Source: Nostoc sp. TCL240-02 (GTDB lineage Bacteria > Cyanobacteriota > Cyanobacteriia > Cyanobacteriales > Nostocaceae). Taken from it: a DNA stretch of 64,000 nt. The position numbers and the translations under genes are program-made. Location: contig NZ_CP040094.1 in NCBI RefSeq assembly GCF_013343235.1, positions 5,885,001 through 5,949,000 of the forward strand. The letters are read 5' to 3'. This document shows, piece after piece, positions 56,501 to 63,152 of this stretch (the stretch's first letter is position 1; each line of letters starts with the position of its first letter). The notes under the pieces were generated by a model that was not told the DNA's origin, did not search any database, and saw nothing but the letters and a program-made list of their open reading frames with translations.

Positions 56501-56919
56501 GGTTCCAAGCTTTAATTCAGTATTTACAAACAGCAGGCTTCAAAGCGGCGATGAGTCCTTGTTGGGCAGAAGTATTACAACAAATTCGCCACCAAAGCGT
56601 TGATTTACTGCTAATTTGTTTAGGAGAATCAGCTATCCACAAAGATGTGCTGAAAGCCCTGAAAACATTGGGAGATTCACCTGATAAATTACCACCAATT
56701 TTGGTACTAAATCAGCGATTAAATCGCCCAGACACCAATTTTCCGGTTGGGGTAGCTTATAAGGAAATTGACAAGCAGAAAAAGAATGGTTTGGAATCGA
56801 TAGAAACTGTTGTTGGTGCGATCGCTACCCAAATATTACCGCGATCGATATCAATGGAAGACCTCTTAAACCAGATCAATCAAGCCTTAGCTGTCAATGG
56901 TTACAATGGCAAATGTTAA
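53506..56919 (+). CDS. Hybrid sensor histidine kinase with CBS domains and degenerate receivers
   Basis: Up to 1137 residues. Order: a CBS-domain pair (about 60-200; LEIFEQEQCDRLVVVNQQQC), a PAS-like region, HisKA with the phosphoaccepting His417 in ISHELKTPLTAV, HATPase with DTGIGIP (about 578) and GTGLGLVLTRAL, then receiver-like domains. The first receiver (about 693-808) has Asn744 (IFLNPLLPLLSGWDV) where the phosphorylated Asp should be. A second (about 830-920) keeps Asp in VILLDVE; a third begins NILVVDLTM. No membrane segment. The start is uncertain: GTG 53506, ATG 53569 or a later ATG (MLMLDYPL). It is divergent from the kai cluster. Confidence 0.9.
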   Translation: MSVRGNPVVLFNGVEITRVAYMSLLRGYGFRRKDHQQLADGDAGGSHRKNDPQSPMLMLDYPLSDFQATVASCLQTSSLAVVLEIFEQEQCDRLVVVNQQQCPIGLLYSVRLIQKLLAHSDDKNLNLHQPLSTWGQGLIEPIQTISASERVEQLSLHLGYLQAEKHQNLDWALIDSDGRYLGLLDNSHLLRSLARERMVGLQSSGIQRSRHEYDADVQPPNKAKSLGHQPLILLLERLPWPLMLQTSTGEVLTRNPAWWQQLGALKDPEGVRQQVEAILVPKPSEKSEYVTQRAIKVHPNGRENEYGSEEELTQQEASPDAVYSRCYLDSQVGTCTCVVEVQNGQERIWQFAKIPLDSPEFKVMSAEAEVVLSNDLWLVLATDVTEQQQLCKELAAKNADLIQLNRLKDEFLACISHELKTPLTAVLGLSRLLVDQQLGELNERQARYAGLIHQSGRHLMSVVNDILDLTRMETGQMDLTLTPVKISAVCDRALSEAKAIHTQTTKTTSQTQENTRSSAPLFCLSIELGLDEMVADELRLRQMLVHLLSNAFKFTEISGEIGLRVSRWEGWIAFTIWDTGIGIPEHQQHLIFQKFQQLENPLTRQFEGTGLGLVLTRALARLHGGDVSFLSREGKGSQFTLLLPPSPPKTGFSEPDMVIRADEKTRHQQTRENTAATRQQIGTPTQHHPVSSQRLVLVVEAVARYIEDLTEKLKSLGYRVVIARSGTEAVEKARRLQPIAIFLNPLLPLLSGWDVLTLLKSDTATRHISVIVTATGAEKDKAFANRADGFLSLPVEHQVLAPVLEKLCTPQVAPQVGLENSAIIPPKTPLRILRLVNPQLESVNPHPSLREHRVIEVDDLDQAELLARVWQFDVILLDVESTTAQIYLQQLIQHPRLAALPLVTCDVATTLVASKVPGLSVYPYLTPFSKDNSSRIEKTDALLSVLQIASGICCPPNILVVDLTMLRDFPQVRRKPAKGYRTAKNCSISSETAERGSEWFQALIQYLQTAGFKAAMSPCWAEVLQQIRHQSVDLLLICLGESAIHKDVLKALKTLGDSPDKLPPILVLNQRLNRPDTNFPVGVAYKEIDKQKKNGLESIETVVGAIATQILPRSISMEDLLNQINQALAVNGYNGKC

Positions 56920-56944
56920 TGGGGAATGGGGAATGGGGAATGGG
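56920..56944. repeat. Heptameric STRR tract (GGGGAAT)
   Basis: Three to four copies of GGGGAAT directly after the kinase stop codon. The end of the gap (57035-57056) has the same heptamer type in reverse. Confidence 0.7.
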
Positions 56945-56992
56945 TAAGAAGCATGGGAGCAGGGGATTCAGGGGAGGCAGCAATTCCCAATA

Positions 56993-57029
56993 CTTCTCTG
57001 CGAGACGCTACGCGAACGACTTCGCTCAG
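56993..57029 (+). repeat. Dispersed 37-bp repeat, intergenic copy
   Basis: Begins CTTCTCTGCGAGACGCTACG and ends CTTCGCTCAG; 33 of 37 positions match the copy inside lipB (36652..36688). Confidence 0.8.
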
Positions 57030-57056
57030 TACAAGTTCTCAATTCCCAATTCCCAA

Positions 57057-58991
57057 TTATGATATGTCTATTTTTTCATTTTTCTTTTTCTTAAAAGGAA
57101 CCCGAACTAGGTTATAAGCACCTTTGGTAGATAAACTTTTGTAATCATCTGGCTGTAATTCCATTTGTAAAAACTTTTTCTGTTCAGCCAACAGCAACAG
57201 TGAGGCAGGTTGTAATCCCTTAGCGGCCTGGTTTTTAATATGCTCTATAGCCTCTTGAGGAAGTCCTAAATAATTTACATGAATGTGGCTGTAAAATACC
57301 ACACTGGGCTTTTTGAAGCCAAGCATGATCAATTCTTCATTTGGTTGTTTTGCTTCTAGAATGACCGCAGATAATTCTCTTAAGGGTAATTGACGTTCTC
57401 GATCAATAAAAAACGAAGCAGGCGTTAAGACGAAAATTATAAACGCCACAAGCCCTAGTAAATTAATTCCAATAATGTAGTTCCATCGGCGACTCAGTAA
57501 GAAACCAGCAACTAAAATTGCACAAATCAACCACATTACGCCAGCTATTACTGGTAAACCAGATTTTTGAATTAGTTCGTGAAAGTTACTGATAGCTGGA
57601 TCAGTACCTAATATATGGGTTATGTTAAACAGTGCTGTTGCTAGAACTGATAAAAACATTACATTCAACCAACCACTCACTCGCAGAAAAGTAGGGGAAA
57701 GGGAAGGAGTGGGGGAGGAAGAAACCGGAGATGTTTGTCTGTCTTCTGTATCCTGGAAAAAGTCGCTCCATAAAAGCGTCACTAGGATCGCTGCTGCTGG
57801 CATTAAAGGCAAGACATAACTAGGCAGTTTGGTGACAGCAATGCAGAAAAAGCCAAAGATGCTAGCAAACCAAATCCAGGCGAATAAACCAAACTGCTGA
57901 AAACGTTCAAGGGATCGCCAGTGCGATCGCTGCCAAAACTTTAGTCTTATTATAGAAACTGGTAAATACACGGAGTATGGTGCAAAGCCCAGTAGCACTA
58001 CTATAAAGTAAAAATACCAAGGTGCTGAGTGACCATTAACTACTTCTGTAAAGCGTTCTAGGTTGTGATAACCAAAAAAGGCATTAATATAATTCCAGCC
58101 ATTGCGCCAAATTACTAAAGCATACCAGGGCACTGATAAACCTAGAATTATCAGTATACCCAGGAAGAGGCGCATTTCCCGCAATACCTCTCTAAACCTT
58201 CCCACGTAAAGCAAAAAGGCGGCAACAATTATCCCTGGCAAGACAATTCCCACTGGGCCTTTAGTCAAAATTGCACCAGCAATTAGCACATAACAAGCTA
58301 AGTACCATTTACTGGGGAATAGGGCAGAAGAGGCAGAGGGGTAGGGAGCAGGGGGCAGAGGAGAGGAGTTTTCCCCTTGCTCCCTGCTCCCTGCTCCCTG
58401 CCCTCTACTCCCTTCCTTCCCTGCATACCCTAGAAAGAAACATAACAAAGCTGATGCCATACATCCGGTGAGCAGCATATCAGAGACACCCGTTCTCGCC
58501 CAAATAATAGTTTCGGGATTGAGTGCCATGAGCGCTGCTGCGATAAAAGATGTTAAGTAGCGGCGAGTGGGACGTGAAACTTGCTCTAATTCGTCTTGTT
58601 TAGCCAAATACCACTGTACTGTGTAAAAAGCTAAACAAATTAAGCCAAATGCTGCGATCGCAGAAGGAAGACGTACTGCCCACTCATTTACCCCAAGAAT
58701 GTAATATGCGATCGCCTGACACCAGTAAATTAAAGCAGGTTTATCGAAACGAGTTTCACCATTGAAAAATGGGGTTATCCAATCACCTGTGACAAACATC
58801 TGGCGAGAAGCTTCGGCAAACAGTGGCTCTGTCTCATCAATCAAGCCAATATTGCCCAAATTCCACCCAAAAGCTATCCAGCCAACCACCATTAACCACA
58901 AAACCGACACAGTGACACTAAGGGCCGGATTCTTTGCTATTTTGTTGAACCACTGATCAACAGTGTGCTTAACACTCAATTTCATGCTCAT
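57057..58991 (-). CDS. GT39-family membrane glycosyltransferase (ArnT-like)
   Basis: A 644-residue protein with about 12 membrane segments. The first extracytoplasmic loop has the catalytic-type acidic pair in GLIDETEPLFAEASRQM, followed by GDWITPFFNGETRFDKPALIYW, the pattern of the ArnT/PMT family that moves sugars from lipid-phosphate carriers. Acceptor unknown. Two low-complexity loops (GSRGQGAGSREQGENSS around 58318..58427 and QTSPVSSSPTPSLSP near 57690-57750) look like in-frame intergenic-type repeats. The C-terminus is Lys-rich (FKKKKNEK). Confidence 0.9.
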   Translation of the reverse strand: MSMKLSVKHTVDQWFNKIAKNPALSVTVSVLWLMVVGWIAFGWNLGNIGLIDETEPLFAEASRQMFVTGDWITPFFNGETRFDKPALIYWCQAIAYYILGVNEWAVRLPSAIAAFGLICLAFYTVQWYLAKQDELEQVSRPTRRYLTSFIAAALMALNPETIIWARTGVSDMLLTGCMASALLCFFLGYAGKEGSRGQGAGSREQGENSSPLPPAPYPSASSALFPSKWYLACYVLIAGAILTKGPVGIVLPGIIVAAFLLYVGRFREVLREMRLFLGILIILGLSVPWYALVIWRNGWNYINAFFGYHNLERFTEVVNGHSAPWYFYFIVVLLGFAPYSVYLPVSIIRLKFWQRSHWRSLERFQQFGLFAWIWFASIFGFFCIAVTKLPSYVLPLMPAAAILVTLLWSDFFQDTEDRQTSPVSSSPTPSLSPTFLRVSGWLNVMFLSVLATALFNITHILGTDPAISNFHELIQKSGLPVIAGVMWLICAILVAGFLLSRRWNYIIGINLLGLVAFIIFVLTPASFFIDRERQLPLRELSAVILEAKQPNEELIMLGFKKPSVVFYSHIHVNYLGLPQEAIEHIKNQAAKGLQPASLLLLAEQKKFLQMELQPDDYKSLSTKGAYNLVRVPFKKKKNEKIDIS

Positions 58992-59248
58992 TAGTCAATA
59001 GTCAACAATCACTACTCAATAGTCGTTGATTATCTATCTTTTGTTCTTCTCAAGGCTCAAATTCAAAATTTTTTTATCTAGTACTTAACACTCTACACTT
59101 CTTTGCCTTGGAACAATATCAGTTGCTCCAAGCTGCTTGATAAACTCTTGAGTTTATCAAATTATCACCACCTAGCAAACTCCTAAGTCCTATTTTAGAA
59201 TTTATTCATTGACAAATTAGACAATAAATGTACTACTGAAAGTATGGC

Positions 59249-59288
59249 AAAAATAAGCGTAGCTCAAATTGGGCTACGCCTATTTTTG
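59249..59288. terminator. Bidirectional terminator-like hairpin
   Basis: A stem with A-rich left and T-rich right flanks (CAAAAATA at one end, TATTTTTG at the other) around GCGTAGC / GCTACGC. It could end transcripts from either side. Confidence 0.55.
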
Positions 59289-59383
59289 TCGGCAGTGACT
59301 TGAAGACGGATAATTTACGTCATTAGGATTACGCATCAAGTACAAAACCCCGCTCTCAAGAGCAGGGGTTATCTTAACTAGTA

Positions 59384-59399
59384 ACTTCTCAAACATCCT
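59384..59399. repeat. Solo end of the AGGATGTTTGAAAAGT MITE
   Basis: Complement reads AGGATGTTTGAGAAGT, one base different from the right end of the element at 44680..44830. No partner end was found nearby. It coincides with the point where the truncated frame 59378..59458 loses protein character. Confidence 0.55.
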
Positions 59400-59476
59400 C
59401 TAAGCGATCGCTCACCTAATAACTTGTATATTTGACTTTTTAAATCTGGCAAACTCATAATTTTTACTTTTACATA

Positions 59477-59713
59477 TCAGAGGATTTCAGAAATTGCAAA
59501 TTCATCATTGATCGCAGCAATTTCTGTTGAAATCTTTGGCTCATCAACCATTAATTCCAGATGTTCTTCCTGATTTGTGACATCAGCAAATTTATCTTTT
59601 GTATATTCACTTTCTCTGATTTGTCTAGCAATGCTTTCTAGTAGCCAAAGTTGTTCTTCTACAGACAAGGCACGGATTGAGCGCTCAATTTCTAGTAAAT
59701 TCAGTGATATCAT
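59477..59713 (-). CDS. Putative antitoxin-like small protein
   Basis: A 78-residue acidic protein. The first helix region (EIERSIRALSVEEQLWLLES then IARQIRES) is the pattern common to small cyanobacterial antitoxin-like proteins that precede a toxin gene. The second half is acidic (EEHLELMVDEPKISTE). No intact toxin follows; only a truncated frame (59378..59458) lies downstream. Antitoxin function is inference from shape. The start ATG at 59713 has no strong ribosome binding site. Confidence 0.55.
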   Translation of the reverse strand: MISLNLLEIERSIRALSVEEQLWLLESIARQIRESEYTKDKFADVTNQEEHLELMVDEPKISTEIAAINDEFAISEIL

Positions 59714-59925
59714 TTTGCTTCTGATTCCAAGCGGGGCGTATTTTCAAAGATATTCTTATATGTCAGTCTATCTGGTTAACCTATAGCATCGCAAATTCTC
59801 CATCATTTTTCCCAAGCTTATCTTTTCACAAATTAAATGAGATTGCTATAAATAACTAGAAGCCAATTTTATAACTTTTTAATTAGGTATTACTGCTGAA
59901 GCAAAATGTACGCTAAACTGACTAC

Positions 59926-60294
59926 ATGAATTACGAAACAGCTCGGAAACTCCTCATAGATCAGACAATCACAACCGAGGAAAACCCAGATGCGCTGTTA
60001 ACGCGTATGAAACAGGGGAAACCGCCGGTACCTGGTCAGATCACTTCAATTTTGTTGGCATTGAAAGTGGTGTTTGAAGCCCTTAAAGATGCAAAGACCC
60101 TAGACCGAGAACTGGCTTTAGCCCTTTATCAGTTAAGCATTAAGGCACAACAGCTATTTGCCGCAGGGCGTAAAGCTGGCATAGATTGGCCACCACTATT
60201 AAAGGAAGATTTGCTACGAATTTCCTTAGCATCTGAAAGTATCTTTTCAGGTATATGGCAAACCCTAGCTCCCATCAGCCTAGGGAAACTATAG
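59926..60294 (+). CDS. Conserved cyanobacterial hypothetical protein
   Basis: A 122-residue all-helical soluble protein: NYETARKLLIDQTITTEENP, then QGKPPVPGQITSILLALKVV and DRELALALYQLSIKAQQLFA. I recognise it as a conserved cyanobacterial protein type without known function. No signal peptide or membrane segment. The gene is monocistronic, followed by a GGGCAGAGG purine-rich repeat. Confidence 0.72.
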   Translation: MNYETARKLLIDQTITTEENPDALLTRMKQGKPPVPGQITSILLALKVVFEALKDAKTLDRELALALYQLSIKAQQLFAAGRKAGIDWPPLLKEDLLRISLASESIFSGIWQTLAPISLGKL

Positions 60295-60394
60295 AACACT
60301 ATTTCAGTAACTTGTATGTGAAAAATCAGGGGCAGAGGAAGATGAGGGAGTCAGGAAGAATAATTAATGCCCCATACCCAATGCCCAATGCCCA

Positions 60395-61027
60395 TTACCG
60401 AATTTGCAGTTCACCTTCTAACTTGTCTAAGTCAGTTTTGAGCAAAACCGTCATTTGCCCGGTAAAAGCTTTGCCAGTTTTGGGTTGAGCAATTTCCACC
60501 CAATATACATAGCGATCGCCTACTCGTAATTCTCCCTTTAAAGCTTCCCGAATCGGAGTTTTAGCCAGACGCGCCGAGTTAACTACCTTCTGGTTGGGAT
60601 ACTGGTAAACTACTTGGGCGTGATCGTAGTCTTGATAAATCTCCAAGCCATAAATCACCCGCAAGGATTCCTGGAGACGGGCAAATGTCATGCCGTTAAT
60701 GGCATCATACATGGAAATGCGCTCACTACGAATTGTGCCACGGTCTTTAGAAAATTCCACCCTACCAGGGGGCAATACCGACGCTTGAAAAGTGAATCGT
60801 TGAGCAGCAGTATCAGTTTTTTGCACAAACAATAACTCCCCACTCCTAGGGCGGAGTGTAGGATGTGCTTTAATCCAAGTACCTACTTCCTCTGTACTTT
60901 GCCCTGGTAAAGCATTGGCTTGGGAATCAAAAAGCGTTCCCACGCACAGCCAAGGTACTAGAGAAAAAGGCAAAATCAAACATTTAAGCAGGGATTTTTT
61001 GAGCATTTTTCTATTCACGACTTTCAT
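60395..61027 (-). CDS. Exported conserved hypothetical protein
   Basis: A 210-residue protein with a signal peptide (hydrophobic residues about 14-32, ending DSQANALPG). The mature part begins STEEVGTWIKAHPTLRPRSG and is beta-rich (FTFQASVLPPGRVEFSKDRG, VGDRYVYWVEIAQPKTGK). Probably periplasmic. The start could be ATG 61027 or the internal MLKKSLLK (residue 8). Conserved in cyanobacteria in my recollection; no function known. Confidence 0.72.
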   Translation of the reverse strand: MKVVNRKMLKKSLLKCLILPFSLVPWLCVGTLFDSQANALPGQSTEEVGTWIKAHPTLRPRSGELLFVQKTDTAAQRFTFQASVLPPGRVEFSKDRGTIRSERISMYDAINGMTFARLQESLRVIYGLEIYQDYDHAQVVYQYPNQKVVNSARLAKTPIREALKGELRVGDRYVYWVEIAQPKTGKAFTGQMTVLLKTDLDKLEGELQIR

Positions 61028-61409
61028 GGAAATTTCCCCATTAGGGAGTAACCATAGTCTTCCCGTTTTTCAGCAAGATTATTTCAATGGGTCGCAGCGA
61101 TCGCCCAGCGAAGCCGAATCTTTTCCCTTGGCGCTAGCAAGTCATAGAGCATCATGAGCATTGAGCGTCGGAGTCACTATCATCATCGTGTTATGAAGGT
61201 GGTGGGAGGAACACCGCTTACTAAAGAAAGTGTGGTTTTATCCACAAGAAGATAAAACCTCGGAGGATATGTAGAAAATTTTGTCTTTTAATGTTTGAGG
61301 TATTGATTTTTTGGGAACCATACATAAAGCAATTTAGGATGTTGGTGATAGTAAATTTATCGGATTATCTACCAGCAAGCGGCATTTAAATACCCAAATA
61401 TATCCAGAT
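61028..61409. other. Intergenic region, 382 bp
   Basis: Contains a HIP1-like site and a dispersed CAGCGAAGCCGAATCTTTTCCC-type repeat remnant near 61107. Also a small inverted repeat near 61230 (TTTTATC / GATAAAA). No gene or RNA recognised. Confidence 0.4.
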
Positions 61410-62216
61410 ATGAAAACAAAAATAATTACATATATCTATGCTTTTAGCTTCTTGTTTATTTGGAGTGCTTTTGCCGCTAAGATAATACTCCAGTTCTTGC
61501 TGAGTATAAAATTCATTCCGGCAGATATCTCTTATATGTTTATTAACGCAATTCCCTTTATTATTTTATTTGAGGTGGTTGTTAAAATAGCATTTCTTTC
61601 AACAATTTCTAGCAAATTAAAATTTGTTACCACACAGTTAGAAGCTCTATCTCAAATAGATAATAAGACTTTCAATTACTACACGAATTCTTTAGAGTCC
61701 CTCGGTTTTACTAGAATTAGCGACTTAGAACTATCAGAATCTACCCTTACTCTCGCTAGAGTTTTTTGCCATCCAAAACATCTTTGTTTTGCAGAAGTTG
61801 TGCAAACACCTGGGCGTTCATCAGTATTTTGTGATATTAGCAGTAGTTTAGAGCAAGAATGGTCAGTTAGTTTTAGAGATAATTCTCCTAATCTCGCTAT
61901 TGTCTATGCCTTTTTACGCTGCCCAAGGGGGATAATTGTTGTTCAACAGGGAGTCGCTCCTGAAGAACTATTGCGATCGCATCTAAAATTTCGGCAGAAA
62001 ATAATGCGTGATTTGAACTTACAGTTATTGCCAGATATTTCTATAGAAGCTTATTTTGATCAAGTGCAAAGAGGGAGGACATCTCAGAGAAAATTACTAT
62101 CGCGCAAAAGTGTCATCATTGGAATGGTAGAAATGTGGCTCTTTCGCTTCAAAACTGAGGTTCAAAAGTCTCAATGGCTGGGAGATTATGCCCGTTTAGC
62201 AGCTAGAAAAGGCTAA
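61410..62216 (+). CDS. Hypothetical membrane protein with cytoplasmic domain
   Basis: A 268-residue protein. Two membrane segments at about 6-32 and 44-66 form an N-terminal hairpin; the remaining 200 residues are soluble and mixed alpha/beta (TNSLESLGFTRISDLELSES, LCFAEVVQTPGRSSVFCDIS, RCPRGIIVVQQGVAPEELLR). The ends are basic. No domain or motif recognised. It lies upstream of the Panacea gene on the same strand, with a 254-bp gap, so an operon is unlikely. Confidence 0.7.
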   Translation: MKTKIITYIYAFSFLFIWSAFAAKIILQFLLSIKFIPADISYMFINAIPFIILFEVVVKIAFLSTISSKLKFVTTQLEALSQIDNKTFNYYTNSLESLGFTRISDLELSESTLTLARVFCHPKHLCFAEVVQTPGRSSVFCDISSSLEQEWSVSFRDNSPNLAIVYAFLRCPRGIIVVQQGVAPEELLRSHLKFRQKIMRDLNLQLLPDISIEAYFDQVQRGRTSQRKLLSRKSVIIGMVEMWLFRFKTEVQKSQWLGDYARLAARKG

Positions 62217-62470
62217 TATCAGTAAATCGACAGAGATTTTCTCATCTATAAACTGCTTTCAACCCCAAATCTGCTTCGATAATCTAGATGAATGTAAGTT
62301 ATGGAGAATTTTACGATTCAGTAAGTAAATGCTGAAAGTAGTACAATTAAACTATAAGAAACAGAGAAATTCTTCATAGCTCTAGCTCTTGCTGTAACAA
62401 CTCTGTAAGCTGATGTATGAGAGCGAATGAAGGCTAGCTATTATCTAGCAGACTGAAGGGGGTAGTTGTA

Positions 62471-62923
62471 GTGTTGTCATGTTTTAACGTAGCAGATTAC
62501 TTTATCTGGTTAGCAAATGAAACAGGCTCTTTTATCAGTAATCTCAAGCTGCAAAAGCTTGTTTACTATGCTCAGGCTTGGCATCTTGCACTCAATGACA
62601 CTCCTCTATTCCCAGAGGATTTTCAAGCCTGGATACATGGGCCTGTGATACCTGTGTTGTACCACAAGTATAAGCTTTTTGGATGGCAACCAATTTTAGA
62701 GGATGCTAACCCGGAATTACCCCAAGAGGTTCAAGAGTTTCTAGATGAGGTTGCACAAGAGTACTTTGCCTGCGATGCTTATGAACTAGAGCAGATGACT
62801 CATGCCGAGACACCCTGGAATTTGGCTAGAGTAAATGTACCACCTGACGAACCTTCCAACGAAGTTATTCAGAAACAGTGGATGAAGGAGTATTACGGAT
62901 CTCGTGCCGAAGAAAAGGATTAA
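62471..62923 (+). CDS. Panacea/SocA-like (DUF4065) antitoxin
   Basis: A 150-residue protein of the DUF4065 family, now called the Panacea domain, which neutralises many unrelated toxins in type II systems. Motifs: FNVADYFIWLANETG, then ISNLKLQKLVYYAQAWHLAL, then FQAWIHGPVIPVLYHKYK and the late MTHAETPWNLAR. The GTG start at 62471 is preceded by GAAGGGGG. The gene overlaps by 20 bp, in another frame, the broken partner gene 62904..63152, the usual arrangement for a toxin gene. Confidence 0.88.
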   Translation: MLSCFNVADYFIWLANETGSFISNLKLQKLVYYAQAWHLALNDTPLFPEDFQAWIHGPVIPVLYHKYKLFGWQPILEDANPELPQEVQEFLDEVAQEYFACDAYELEQMTHAETPWNLARVNVPPDEPSNEVIQKQWMKEYYGSRAEEKD

Positions 62924-63152
62924 GAAGACTGAGGTTGCCAAAGACGGCACATCAGGTATTAAACTAACAAAGCTGATGCCTTGAGGTGGCTTCAGCTTTT
63001 CGTTTAAATATTATCAGGACAGTAACAGCAAGTTTTCTTGTAGCGAAAAAGAAGTAATTTACTGGCTGACATTGCTTGATCGATTAAAAGCTCTATCTAG
63101 CTTAACGGCTCAAGAGTTATTAGTGAACCGTAGCAGTACACTCAGATGCCAT
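62904..63152 (+). pseudogene. Broken partner (putative toxin) of the Panacea antitoxin
   Basis: One frame starting at a GTG inside the Panacea gene encodes PKKRIKKTEVAKDGTSGIKL and TKLMP, then an in-frame TGA (62982). The same frame continues with protein-like sequence GGFSFSFKYYQDSNSKFSCS, EKEVIYWLTLLDRLKALSSL and TAQELLVNRSSTLRCH up to about 63152, where the end of the ISKra4-family element replaces it. The stop codon and the truncation both inactivate it. Read-through of the stop would still give a cut-off protein. The toxin role is inferred from overlap with the antitoxin. Confidence 0.65.

Larger units (their letters stand above)
58992..59476. other. Intergenic region, 485 bp, with hairpins and a gene remnant
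   Basis: Holds two hairpins: 59249-59288 (CAAAAATA and GCGTAGC paired with GCTACGC and TATTTTTG, a bidirectional terminator shape) and 59346-59370 (AACCCCGCTCT / AGAGCAGGGGTT). A minus-strand frame of 26 codons (59378..59458, MSLPDLKSQIYKLLGERS) directly follows the gene 59477..59713 and looks like the truncated start of a second gene. Confidence 0.5.

Noticed and set aside
62969..63000. Hairpin AAAGCTGATGCC / GGCTTCAGCTTTT read as a terminator after the Panacea gene
   Set aside because: It lies inside the reading frame of the broken partner gene, so the pairing may be incidental; a terminator there would stop the toxin message.
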